A stretch of DNA of 64,000 nt from Cyanobium sp. FACHB-13342 (lineage in GTDB: Bacteria; Cyanobacteriota; Cyanobacteriia; PCC-6307; Cyanobiaceae). The stretch covers positions 32,892-96,891 of the forward strand of contig NZ_JACJRT010000015.1 of assembly GCF_014697415.1 (NCBI RefSeq), read 5' to 3'. The position numbers were made by a program, and so were the translations under genes. The first letter of the stretch is position 1. Each line of letters opens with the position of its first letter. This document shows positions 53,440-61,115 of the stretch, piece by piece. The notes beneath the pieces are model-generated. The model did not search any database and had not been told where the DNA came from. It saw only the letters and a list, made by a program, of their open reading frames with translations.

Positions 53440-54951
53440 ATGCCCAACGGAAAACCCAACATCCTCATCCTTTGGGGTGATGACATCGGCCAGAGCAACC
53501 TGAGCTGCTACAGCCACGGGTTGATGGGGTATGAGACCCCCAATATCGATCGGGTGGCCAAGGAAGGGGCCAAGTTCATCCATTACTACGCCGAGCAGAG
53601 TTGCACTGCCGGCCGTGCCGCCTTCATCACCGGCCAGAGCGTTTACCGCACCGGTCTCTCCAAGGTGGGCTTGCCTGGTGCCGAACTCGGCTTCCGCGCC
53701 GAAGACCCCACCATTGCCGCCCTGCTCAAGCCCCAGGGCTACCGCACGGGCCAGTTCGGCAAGAACCACTTCGGCGACCGCGACGAGCATCTGCCGACGA
53801 TGCACGGCTTCGATGAGTTCTTCGGCAACCTCTACCACCTCAATGCCGAGGAAGAGCCCGAGCTGCGCGATTACCCGAAGGAAGACGACCCCGAGTTCCC
53901 CAACTTCCGCAAGCGCTTTGCTCCCCGCGGCGTGCTGCACTGCTGGGCCAATGGCGACGGCACCCAGCGGATCGAGAGCACCGGTCCGCTCACCCGCAAG
54001 CGGATGGAGACGGCCGACGACGAATTCATGGTGGAGGCCAAGCGGTTCATCCGCGATGCGGTGGCCTCTGGCGAGCCCTTCTTCGTGTGGTTCAACACCA
54101 CCCACATGCACTTCCGCACCTACGCCCGGCCCCAGGACATCGGGCGCTCCGGGCGCTGGCAGTCGGAATACCACGACGTGATGATTTATCACGACGAGTG
54201 CATCGGCGAGATGCTCAACCTGCTCGATGAGCTGGGCGTCACCGACGACACGATCGTGATGTACGGCACCGACAACGGGCCCCACATGAACAGCTGGCCC
54301 GATGCCGGCATGACCCCTTTCCGCAGCGAGAAGAACACCAACTGGGAAGGGGCCTATCGGGTGCCTGCCCTGGTGCGCTGGCCCGGCAAGATTCCGGCTG
54401 GCACCAACATCACCGGCATCTGCAGCCACCTCGACTGGCTGCCAACCTTGCTGGCCGCGGCGGGCGAGCCGGAGATCAAGCAGAAACTTCTCACGGGCTA
54501 TCAGGTGGGGAACAAAACGTTCCGCATCCATCTGGATGGCTACAACATGCTCGACTACTGGACGGGCAAGACGGACAAGAGCCCCCGCAAGGAGTTCTTC
54601 TACTTCTCCGACGACGGCAATCTGGTGGGTCTGCGCTATGACAACTGGAAGTTTGTCTTCATGGAGCAGCGCCAGCCAGGCACCTGCCAGATCTGGGCCG
54701 AGCCGTTCATTGAGCTACGGCTGCCGAAGATCTTCAACCTGCTCACCGATCCCTATGAGCGGGCCGACATCACCTCCAACACCTATTGGGACTGGATGTT
54801 CGATCATGTCTTCCTGATCGTGCCAGCCCAGGCCTTCGTGGGCGAGTTCCTCAAAACCTTCGTGGACTACCCACCCCGCCAGAAGGCGGCCAGCTTCTCG
54901 CTGGAGCGGGTGATGGAGAAACTGGAGCAGGCGGCTAGCGGCGGGGCCTGA
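53440..54951 (+). CDS. arylsulfatase (formylglycine-dependent)
   Basis: A 503-residue sulfatase. The N-terminal metal motif is ILILWGDDIGQSNLS; the active-site cysteine is Cys55 in CTAGR, the C-x-A-G-R form of the sulfatase motif, converted to formylglycine. Later features include the HMHF and TDNGPHMN metal sites. It would release sulfate from organic esters. The ATG at 53440 follows a run of pyrimidines; longer frames upstream lack family similarity. There is no signal peptide visible at this start, so a cytoplasmic location is possible. The gene that modifies its cysteine follows four bases later. Confidence 0.93.
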   Translation: MPNGKPNILILWGDDIGQSNLSCYSHGLMGYETPNIDRVAKEGAKFIHYYAEQSCTAGRAAFITGQSVYRTGLSKVGLPGAELGFRAEDPTIAALLKPQGYRTGQFGKNHFGDRDEHLPTMHGFDEFFGNLYHLNAEEEPELRDYPKEDDPEFPNFRKRFAPRGVLHCWANGDGTQRIESTGPLTRKRMETADDEFMVEAKRFIRDAVASGEPFFVWFNTTHMHFRTYARPQDIGRSGRWQSEYHDVMIYHDECIGEMLNLLDELGVTDDTIVMYGTDNGPHMNSWPDAGMTPFRSEKNTNWEGAYRVPALVRWPGKIPAGTNITGICSHLDWLPTLLAAAGEPEIKQKLLTGYQVGNKTFRIHLDGYNMLDYWTGKTDKSPRKEFFYFSDDGNLVGLRYDNWKFVFMEQRQPGTCQIWAEPFIELRLPKIFNLLTDPYERADITSNTYWDWMFDHVFLIVPAQAFVGEFLKTFVDYPPRQKAASFSLERVMEKLEQAASGGA

Positions 54952-54954
54952 TCC

Positions 54955-55917
54955 ATGCCCCCCAAGCCCCCTGGACGACCACCAGCCTCCGGCATGGTGT
55001 GGATTCCGGGGGGCTCTTTTTTGATGGGTTCCGACCACCACTACCCGGAGGAGGCTCCGGCCCACCGGGTGGAGATCCCGGGCTTCTGGATCGATCGCGC
55101 TCCCGTCACCAACACCCTGTTTCAGAAGTTTGTCAAGGCCACGGGGTATCAGACCGTGGCGGAGCGATCGCCGGATCCGGCGCTCTATCCCGGCGCCCGC
55201 GCCGAGCAGTTGCTGCCGGCCTCAATCGTGTTCGTGCCGCCACCGGGGCCGGTGGGGCAGGCCAATCACTACAGCTGGTGGCAGTACATTCCCGGCGCTA
55301 ACTGGCGTCACCCGGAGGGCCCCGGTAGCTCGATCAAGGGACGGGACCAGCACCCGGTGGTGCATGTTGCCCACGCCGACGCCGAGGCCTATGCGGCCTG
55401 GATCGGCAAGCAGCTGCCCCGCGAAGCCGAGTGGGAATGGGCCGCCTGGGGAGGCGGCCAAACGGGAGAGTTCGCTTGGGGGGATGCGCTGCATCCCGGG
55501 GGGGTGCCGGTGGCCAACACCTTCCAGGGCGACTTCCCCCATCACAACAGCCGCCTCGATGGCTACGAGCGCACCTCACCGGTTGGGGCATTCCCACCCA
55601 ATGGCTACGGCCTGGTCGACATGATCGGCAACGTGTGGGAGTGGACCGACAGCTGGTACGGCCCCCATGGCTCTGCGGTTGCTGTGGAGCAGGACTCCTC
55701 CGGCTGCTGTGCGACGGCCGAGGCGGCCAGACGGGAGGCCAGCATCGATGCCCAGTCCCAGCATGGGGCCGTGCCCCGCAAGGTGGTGAAGGGGGGCTCC
55801 TACCTCTGTGCCCCCAGTTATTGCCGCCGCTACCGCCCTCCGGCTCGCATGGCCCAGGGCATCGATACCGCCACGGGCCACATGGGCTTTCGCTGCGTGG
55901 TGAGGCCGGCGGCCTGA
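54955..55917 (+). CDS. formylglycine-generating enzyme (sulfatase maturase)
   Basis: A 320-residue FGE-type protein that oxidises the sulfatase active-site cysteine to formylglycine in an O2-dependent reaction. The family start MVWIPGGSFLMGSD, the DMIGNVWEWTDSWY core and the redox pair Cys285/Cys290 in the SYLCAPSYC segment are all present. It starts four bases after the sulfatase stop, clearly one operon. The two genes form a self-contained sulfate-ester scavenging unit. Confidence 0.93.
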   Translation: MPPKPPGRPPASGMVWIPGGSFLMGSDHHYPEEAPAHRVEIPGFWIDRAPVTNTLFQKFVKATGYQTVAERSPDPALYPGARAEQLLPASIVFVPPPGPVGQANHYSWWQYIPGANWRHPEGPGSSIKGRDQHPVVHVAHADAEAYAAWIGKQLPREAEWEWAAWGGGQTGEFAWGDALHPGGVPVANTFQGDFPHHNSRLDGYERTSPVGAFPPNGYGLVDMIGNVWEWTDSWYGPHGSAVAVEQDSSGCCATAEAARREASIDAQSQHGAVPRKVVKGGSYLCAPSYCRRYRPPARMAQGIDTATGHMGFRCVVRPAA

Positions 55918-55925
55918 TCAGCCCC

Positions 55926-56303
55926 TCAGAGCTGGCGGCGGTCGAGGGCGTCCGCCAGGCGGGTTGCGGCGGCAGCCAGTTGGGCCTGGGGATCGGGGGC
56001 GGCCACGGCCCGTTCGCCGCGTTTCAGCGCCTCGATGCTGCGCACGATCACGAACACCACAAAGGCAATCACCACGAAATTGATCAGGGCCACGATCACC
56101 GCGCCAGCGGGCCAGGCACTGATCGCCGACACGTTGGCGGCTTTGAGCACCGGGGCGAGCAGAGAGCCCATCACCAGGCTGACCACAGCATCCACCACCT
56201 TGCCGAAGGCGCCGCCGATGACCACGGCCACGGCCAGATCCACCACATTGCCCTTTTGGATGAAGGCTTTGAAGTCGGAGAAGAACGAGGAACGACGCGT
56301 CAT
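55926..56303 (-). CDS. mscL: large-conductance mechanosensitive channel
   Basis: A 125-residue MscL with the conserved N-terminus FFSDFKAFIQKGNVVDLAVAVVIGGAFGKVVDAVV, the pore-lining first helix, a short periplasmic loop and the second helix FVVIAFVVFVIV. It opens under osmotic downshock to release solutes. It is convergent with the FGE gene and downstream of the outer-membrane protein gene on the same strand. Confidence 0.95.
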   Translation of the reverse strand: MTRRSSFFSDFKAFIQKGNVVDLAVAVVIGGAFGKVVDAVVSLVMGSLLAPVLKAANVSAISAWPAGAVIVALINFVVIAFVVFVIVRSIEALKRGERAVAAPDPQAQLAAAATRLADALDRRQL

Positions 56304-56307
56304 GGGT

Positions 56308-57177
56308 TTAGAAGAAGAATTTTAAGCCGATTTCAACGCCATTCTGGTAGCTGCTGAAGCCGCTGTCTGGCGTGTCGCCATTGTTGTAATCCAGTCCGAG
56401 ATAGCGCCAGGAGATGTTCAGGTCGGTGTTGTTGCCGATGGCGTAGCCCAGGCCGATCTGGGCATTGCCGGACAGATCATCGGTACCGCTCAGGTTGAAG
56501 CCACCGATGTCGGCGCGGGCGAAAGCCCGCAGGCGCGGGGAGAGAAACACGCTGGCCTGGGTGCCGATCAGGGGCTGCACCCAGGTGCGTCCATAGTTGC
56601 CTTCCGGTTGGAAACTGATCACATTCCCCACGTCCACCTGGGCGGAGACATCCAGCTGGGCATCGATGATGCGGATTCCGGCGTAGGGGATCACGCTGAA
56701 TTGCCCGGGTTGGCCCACGGCCCTTTCCCGATCGCCGAAGCGGTAGCGCAGGGCGAGGTCGTAGATGCCCTGCACCGCCGCTACTTCGGCCTGCCCGGTG
56801 AAAATTCCACGCTGACCTGTGGTGGCGTTGTATTGCCCCAGCTTCACGTAGCTCAGATCGGTGAGCAGTCCGATGCGCCCGTGTTCAATGCTGCCTCGGA
56901 TTGAGGTTGCCCACTTCAACTTGGAGAGGGCATCCCCGAGGCTCAGATCCGTATCCGTGCTGAAGCCTTTAATTGTGGTGGTTCCGGTGCTTCGGATCGG
57001 TGCAAAGCCATAGAGCTCCACCGTGCCGGCCCAGGGGGATGCCGCGCTGGGGGCTGGGGTCTCCGTTGAGGGGGGCTCAGCAGCCTCCTGGTTGGCCGGC
57101 TGAGCCTGCGCTCCCAGATCCAGGCTGCCCAGCAGCACGATGCCGATCAGGGAGGAAATGGCTCTGGCCGAATGCAT
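56308..57177 (-). CDS. outer-membrane beta-barrel protein
   Basis: A 289-residue exported protein with a signal peptide (residues 1-25) and a Pro/Ala/Ser-rich linker. A series of alternating strands follows (SVIPYAGIRIIDAQLDVSAQVDVG, SVFLSPRLRAFARADIGGF, LNISWRYLGLDY). It ends in a terminal Phe (LKFFF), the usual signal for insertion by BamA. It may be an OmpA/OmpW-like barrel; no specific family recognised. Confidence 0.78.
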   Translation of the reverse strand: MHSARAISSLIGIVLLGSLDLGAQAQPANQEAAEPPSTETPAPSAASPWAGTVELYGFAPIRSTGTTTIKGFSTDTDLSLGDALSKLKWATSIRGSIEHGRIGLLTDLSYVKLGQYNATTGQRGIFTGQAEVAAVQGIYDLALRYRFGDRERAVGQPGQFSVIPYAGIRIIDAQLDVSAQVDVGNVISFQPEGNYGRTWVQPLIGTQASVFLSPRLRAFARADIGGFNLSGTDDLSGNAQIGLGYAIGNNTDLNISWRYLGLDYNNGDTPDSGFSSYQNGVEIGLKFFF

Positions 57178-57326
57178 GGGCTCATCAAGAGGATGGCGCC
57201 CATCATCTCGTTTTCGGGTTGCATCTCCACGCCCATTGGATGATTGTTGTGGAATCGCCCATGCGGCGAGGTGGAGATCTGCACGTTACGCAAACTCCTG
57301 CGTCTTTTACCAATCTCCGAGATACG

Positions 57327-57362
57327 AAAAAGGACCTGCCGCAGTTGTGGCGACAGGTCCTT
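57327..57362 (-). terminator. rho-independent terminator
   Basis: Read on the minus strand, AAGGACCTG (57354-57362) pairs perfectly with CAGGTCCTT (57330-57338) and the stem extends inward through a near-complete CGC/GCG pairing. A run of five T residues follows (57327-57331 on the complement). It lies 31 bases after the stop of the 57393 gene and should end the two-gene secreted-protein operon. Confidence 0.85.
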
Positions 57363-57392
57363 GTCTCCCTCCGTTGAGGGGAGTGGACTGGT

Positions 57393-58484
57393 TCAGACCG
57401 AGCCGTAGGCCACCTGGCAGGCGGCATTCAGCAGTTCCGCCTCTGAGGCGTTGCTGGGCTCCTGGCCGTTGATGGTGCCCTGGTTGCAGTTGGCCGTGAG
57501 TTGGTAGTCATTGCCGTCGGCCTGCACCACAAAACTCACCGAATCGCTGCTGGAGGGTTGAACCGTTCCGTAGAGCAGTTGGTAGTTGGTGTTGGGCACC
57601 ACGATGTAGGAGCTGTGGTCATCCACGGCGTCATCCACAGCGTCATTGATGATCGCCGCGGTGGCCAGGGTGGCGACTCCCCAGGCCGCGGCCCGAGCCC
57701 CCCACCAGCCCCAGGTTGGGGTGGCCCAGCCGCCATACCAGCCGTAGTTCCACGGCCGTGCCACCCCCCAGCCGGGACGGGCCCAGCCTGGATAGAGGTT
57801 GACGTTGTTGAGGTTGACGTCGCGGTTCCAGTTGCGATTCACATCGCGGCTGATGTTCCGGTTGACGTCCCGGTTCACATCCCGGCTCAGGCTCCGGTTG
57901 CCATCCCGGTTGAAATCGCGGTTGCCATCCCGATTGAACTCTCGATTGCGATCCCGGTTGAGGTCGCGGGTTGCGGGCTTGTCCCGACTGGCCATGCGGT
58001 CACCGCTGCCGATCGAGCTGCCAGGGCGAGATCCCGATGCCGGACGGGTGGCGGCGGCTGGGCGCGTCGCTGCTGGGCGTGCTGCTGCTGTGGGCCGATT
58101 GAGGGATGGTCCTCCGCCCCCGCCCATTTGGGCTTTGTTGCTCCAGCCGCCGGTGGGTTTGGCCGAGCCGCGATTGAGGCCGGCGCCAGCGTTGCTGAAG
58201 CCGCTGTGGCCGGCAGCTTTGCGGCCGCCACCGCCGCCGCCGCCGCCCACTCGGGCCGCACCGCCACCAGCACGTCCCCCGCCGCCGCCACCGCCGCCCC
58301 CGACGCGGCCGCCACCACCACCGCCGCCAGCGCGTCCGCCGCCACCGCCGCGGGCGATCAGCTGGACGGTGCTGCTCTCCAGCCCCGGCGCCTCAAAGGC
58401 CAGGGCTGCCCCCATGGGCAGGGCCATCACCCCGGCCAACACCAGCCCGAATCCCGCCAGGGGACCATTCAGGGAGTGTTTCAT
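57393..58484 (-). CDS. secreted low-complexity protein with Gly-rich and Arg/Asn/Asp repeats
   Basis: A 363-residue exported protein. After a signal peptide (residues 1-30) it has a Gly-rich tract with Arg spacing (46-87), an Ala/Pro/Thr/Ser region (120-160), then imperfect RDxN-type repeats (about 167-223, such as NRDGNRDFNRDGNR). Trp/Gly-rich and hydrophobic segments follow (231-280), and a C-terminal domain with two cysteines near the end. The layered composition suggests a structural cell-surface or matrix protein. No family recognised. It overlaps the upstream gene by ATGA and ends with a terminator. Confidence 0.75.
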   Translation of the reverse strand: MKHSLNGPLAGFGLVLAGVMALPMGAALAFEAPGLESSTVQLIARGGGGGRAGGGGGGGRVGGGGGGGGGRAGGGAARVGGGGGGGGRKAAGHSGFSNAGAGLNRGSAKPTGGWSNKAQMGGGGGPSLNRPTAAARPAATRPAAATRPASGSRPGSSIGSGDRMASRDKPATRDLNRDRNREFNRDGNRDFNRDGNRSLSRDVNRDVNRNISRDVNRNWNRDVNLNNVNLYPGWARPGWGVARPWNYGWYGGWATPTWGWWGARAAAWGVATLATAAIINDAVDDAVDDHSSYIVVPNTNYQLLYGTVQPSSSDSVSFVVQADGNDYQLTANCNQGTINGQEPSNASEAELLNAACQVAYGSV

Positions 58485-58975
58485 TGGCCAACCCCCTTGC
58501 AGCCGTCGTCGTAGCAGGTGAGGTCGATGCGACCATCCGCCCCGAATTGGACCTTGACCAGGTCCCGGCCAGCGGTGGCATCGGGACGATCCTCCCGCAC
58601 GCTGTTGAGGTAGTTGGGATTGATTGCGCAGAGGTCACGACCGTTGAAGCAGATCGTGTTGGTGGAGAAGCGGGCGGCTGCGGAGTCGAGATTTTTCCAG
58701 GTTTTGGTGCTGTCGACCCAGAGGCTCATCCGCACTGGAGCGTCGGTGACGCGAACCGTTTCCACGGTTTTGCCCAGGATGTGTCGGTACAGGGTGGCGT
58801 TGCCCTCGTTCACGGCCTCAATGACGCAAGCCTGCGGCGCCCCGCCCTTGACGCTGCATTTGGTGTCGAGTTTGTAGAGCGTGCCCGACTGGGCCAAGGC
58901 CGGAGCTGCTGCGAACGCCGTGGCGGCAGCGGCCAGCAGACCGATGCGGCTGCACAGAGTGTTGCGGTTCAACAT
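58481..58975 (-). CDS. secreted conserved protein with six cysteines
   Basis: A 164-residue exported protein with a signal peptide (residues 1-28, ending ALAQS). The mature part has cysteines near CSVKGGAPQACV, NTICFNGRDLC and LTCYDDGC, which suggests three disulfide bridges and a periplasmic or outer location. Family not recognised. First gene of the operon that continues with the repeat protein. Confidence 0.7.
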   Translation of the reverse strand: MLNRNTLCSRIGLLAAAATAFAAAPALAQSGTLYKLDTKCSVKGGAPQACVIEAVNEGNATLYRHILGKTVETVRVTDAPVRMSLWVDSTKTWKNLDSAAARFSTNTICFNGRDLCAINPNYLNSVREDRPDATAGRDLVKVQFGADGRIDLTCYDDGCKGVGQ

Positions 58976-59227
58976 GAATGGGAAATCCCCAACGATCGGT
59001 GGGAAACAACAACATCGTGGCTAGGGCTCAGCTCTTTGGCATCACGCTGTTGCGCAGGGCTACAAATGGTGATCCCAGAGCCCACTTTTGCCGTTCGAAG
59101 TTGCGCAGCAAGAAATAGTTTCCAAAAAACGAAACCGCCGCAAGGAGGCATCGACCCCAGGGGCGGGCGCCGCCTGATCCGGATCCGGCGGCCCGGACTG
59201 GCCGGCTTGCAATTGACAGTTGTTACT

Positions 59228-59243
59228 GAGAATCGCTTGCAAA
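59228..59243 (+). promoter_or_regulatory. Fur-box-like site 1
   Basis: TGAGAATCGCTTGCAA matches 11 of 16 bases of the second site 38 bases downstream and 9 of 14 positions of a TGATAAT-n-ATTATCA type Fur box. It overlaps the candidate -35 hexamer. Binding is inferred. Confidence 0.45.
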
Positions 59244-59266
59244 AGGGCGCGATCTTGTTTAGGTTG
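59238..59266 (+). promoter_or_regulatory. candidate promoter of the Crp/Fnr gene
   Basis: A -35 like TTGCAA (59238-59243), a 17-base spacer and a -10 like TAGGTT (59261-59266) lie 34 bases before the ATG. Both hexamers are covered by or touch the Fur-box-like sites, as expected for a repressed promoter. Confidence 0.45.
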
Positions 59267-59281
59267 CGAGTCATTCGCAAT
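59265..59281 (+). promoter_or_regulatory. Fur-box-like palindrome (site 2)
   Basis: TTGCGA (59265-59270) and TCGCAA (59276-59281) form a perfect inverted repeat around GTCAT. Seen as 7-1-7, TGCGAGT-C-ATTCGCA is the geometry of a Fur box. The position over the expected transcription start would block the promoter. Evidence is sequence pattern only. Confidence 0.55.
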
Positions 59282-59299
59282 AAGCCCGCCGCTTGGGTC

Positions 59300-59896
59300 A
59301 TGAGTTTTCGCTTTCTGCCTGATGCCCCCGCCGCTGCCGTACGCATGCCGGTCGGCCAGACCGTGCTGCTCGATCCCAGCCTGCGACCCAAGGGCAGCTG
59401 CATCGAGGTGCTCGACGGGGTGGCCCGCGTCTATTGCCCCTGCGAAGAGACGGAGGGGATGACCCTGGCGTTTCTGCAGGCCGGCGATCAGCTCTGCACC
59501 GATCGCCTCTGCAGTGAGGGCATCTGCGTGGAAGCGCTGACTCCCCTGAGCTTTCGCAGCGACGCCGAACCCCGCCAGGGGGAGGGCTTTGATGCGGTGA
59601 ACGAGTGGACCTTGCAACTGCTGCGGATCCGCCACCTCGGCAGCGCCGAGCAGCGGCTTCATGCCCTGTTCGGGCTGCTGGTGCGTCGGTTGGGGCGTCG
59701 CTGCGGTAGCTGGTGTGATCTGCCTTTCCGGCTCACCCACGAGCGGATCGGCGAATTGATCGGCACCACCCGGGTCACCACCACCCGGTTGATTTCCCGC
59801 ATCCGTCAGGCCCAGCTGCTCGAGGCCCCCGTCGGCGAAGCCGGCATGCGTCTGGCGCCGGAGCTAATCGAAACCGCTCCCCTGGCGGCGGCCTGA
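59300..59896 (+). CDS. Crp/Fnr-family regulator, IdiB-like candidate, cysteine-rich
   Basis: A 198-residue regulator with a shortened cyclic-nucleotide-binding-like domain (residues about 15-95) and a Crp-type helix-turn-helix (LTHERIGELIGTTRVTTTRLISRI, about 148-171). It is unusual in having eight cysteines: 34, 46, 48, 66, 71, 76, 135 and 139. The C-x-C and C-x4-C-x4-C groups could hold an Fe-S cluster, but this is inference. In Synechococcus elongatus the Crp-type IdiB controls iron-limitation genes including idiA; an idiA-type gene is 3.8 kb away here, which supports a similar role. Confidence 0.78.
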   Translation: MSFRFLPDAPAAAVRMPVGQTVLLDPSLRPKGSCIEVLDGVARVYCPCEETEGMTLAFLQAGDQLCTDRLCSEGICVEALTPLSFRSDAEPRQGEGFDAVNEWTLQLLRIRHLGSAEQRLHALFGLLVRRLGRRCGSWCDLPFRLTHERIGELIGTTRVTTTRLISRIRQAQLLEAPVGEAGMRLAPELIETAPLAAA

Positions 59897-59910
59897 CGCC
59901 CTCTAGCGCG

Positions 59911-60201
59911 ATGGTTGTTCCTAACCCCCACCTCATGGCCAAGCCCTCCGACAGCCTGGTGGCCAGCCTTTGCCGGGAAATGGATCAGTTGCGTGGCCGG
60001 GTTGCCCAGGTGATCGCTGATCTGGGCCGCTGCCAGGAAGAGCGCCTGCTGCAGCGCCTGCAGAGAGAACTGCAGCAGTTGGTGCTTCGGCGTCAGGAGC
60101 TGCAGGCCTGCGCCAAGGCGCTGCGCTGCAATGGTGGGCTGCGCGACAGCCTGGCGGTGGCGTTTCTCGATGAATTGACCCGCCGGCCCCTGCCCTGCTG
60201 A
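59911..60201 (+). CDS. small coiled-coil protein
   Basis: A 96-residue protein, mostly one long amphipathic helix rich in Gln, Arg, Leu and Glu (CREMDQLRGRVAQVIADLG, then RLLQRLQRELQQLVLRRQEL). Starts at ATG 59911 or 59935. It follows the Crp/Fnr gene by 14 bases, so it may be co-transcribed. No family recognised. Confidence 0.6.
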   Translation: MVVPNPHLMAKPSDSLVASLCREMDQLRGRVAQVIADLGRCQEERLLQRLQRELQQLVLRRQELQACAKALRCNGGLRDSLAVAFLDELTRRPLPC

Positions 60202-60218
60202 GGCTTCCGGCTGGAGCG

Positions 60219-60800
60219 TTACGCCACCGACTCAGGCGTGTGCTTGCCGTCACTCAGCTCCCCGTCAATCACCAGCATGGCGGCTGGATTGCCCTGGGCA
60301 AAGCGAATGCGGCCGAGCAGATGGGCGGCCTCATGCTCGGAATCGATCTGCCCTTGGACGATCGGGTCGAGAAACACGGTGGTGCGCACATCGCCGGCGC
60401 GCTCTGCCATGGCATAGAGCTGATGGAGAGATGTGGTGACATCCGCTTCCATCTGAAAGATGGCGGAGAAGAGCTCTTCGGGATCGCGCCAGTGCTGGCG
60501 CGGGGAGGCCACCGGCTCGAGGATCACGGTCTGGCCGCGCGCCATGAGGTAGTCGGCCACAAGGCCCGCGTGGTGTTGCTCGTTGCTGGCCTCGCCCTTG
60601 AGGTAGTGGCAGAAGCCCCTGAGTTCCCGCTCGCCAAACCAGATCGCCATGGCCCAGTAGGCCGCACTGGCCTGCCGTTCCATCGTCAAATGCTGTTGTA
60701 GACCCTCCAGCAAGGCCGCATCCATGGGCTGGGCCATCGCCCGACCAGCGGGGCCGATGGCCACCGGGCTGGAGCTGCTGCTGGAGGTGGCTTGCACCAT
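60219..60800 (-). CDS. ferritin
   Basis: A 193-residue four-helix iron-storage protein. Ferroxidase ligands are visible in MERQASAAYWAMAIWF, the EASNEQHHAGLVADYLMARG helix, MEADVTTSLHQLY and the IDSEHEAAHLLGRI helix. It belongs to the bacterial Ftn type with about 20 extra N-terminal residues (Ser-rich, ATSSSSSS). The ATG at 60800 is used; an internal ATG at 60737 is possible. It would store iron in the cytoplasm, and its place beside iron uptake genes fits that. Confidence 0.92.
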   Translation of the reverse strand: MVQATSSSSSSPVAIGPAGRAMAQPMDAALLEGLQQHLTMERQASAAYWAMAIWFGERELRGFCHYLKGEASNEQHHAGLVADYLMARGQTVILEPVASPRQHWRDPEELFSAIFQMEADVTTSLHQLYAMAERAGDVRTTVFLDPIVQGQIDSEHEAAHLLGRIRFAQGNPAAMLVIDGELSDGKHTPESVA

Positions 60801-60962
60801 GGTGCTGACTTGATCGCTGCCATCACCGTAGCCATGGTTTTCCCAAGGAAAAGGTGTTGCAAATGGCACAGCTGCCGGTAATCCGGCGTCCAACCCGCTT
60901 TCGGGCTGTCCAAGTCAGCCACAGCTGTCCATAGGCTTAGGGCGACCAGTCGACTTCAGCAC

Positions 60963-60967
60963 GGAGG
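60963..60967 (+). promoter_or_regulatory. ribosome binding site of the 46-residue gene
   Basis: GGAGG seven bases before the ATG at 60975 is one of the best Shine-Dalgarno matches in the window and is the main support for the small gene. Confidence 0.7.
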
Positions 60968-60974
60968 TTGCGCC

Positions 60975-61115
60975 ATGGCCCAGTCCATCGGCCCTACCAA
61001 GGACAACCCTTCCCCTCTCGGGCAGCGCGGTCCCAGTGCGGAGAAGAAAAAGGGGTGCAAGAAGAGCAAGTGTTCCAAGTGGAAGGGCGGAAAGTGCCGC
61101 TGCGGCCGTGATTAG
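60975..61115 (+). CDS. 46-residue Cys/Lys-rich small protein
   Basis: A short open frame of 46 residues that gene finders may miss. The first half is Pro/Ser/Gly-rich; the second half (residues 24-46) is strongly basic with four cysteines, Cys28, 33, 41 and 43, spaced C-x4-C-x7-C-x-C. It has a strong ribosome site and ends four bases into the convergent permease gene. The cysteine/lysine tail could bind metal or nucleic acid. Adjacent genes are ferritin (divergent) and the iron permease, so a metal role is an attractive but unproven idea. Confidence 0.65.
   Translation: MAQSIGPTKDNPSPLGQRGPSAEKKKGCKKSKCSKWKGGKCRCGRD

Larger units (their letters stand above)
58976..59299. other. intergenic region with promoter and Fur-box-like sites
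   Basis: A 324-base stretch without a convincing gene between the secreted-protein operon (minus strand) and the Crp/Fnr gene. The first 200 bases hold nothing I can assign. The last 75 bases hold the promoter and operator candidates listed separately. A longer in-frame reading from about 59065 into the regulator exists but has no family similarity. Confidence 0.5.

Noticed and set aside
58976..59227. Considered a riboswitch or small RNA upstream of the Crp/Fnr gene
   Set aside because: No conserved riboswitch core or convincing hairpin with U-run visible.
60838..60852. TTTTCC-CAA-GGAAAA inverted repeat upstream of ferritin
   Set aside because: Short stem with a three-base loop; could be an operator but no family match and no second copy, so not reported as a feature.
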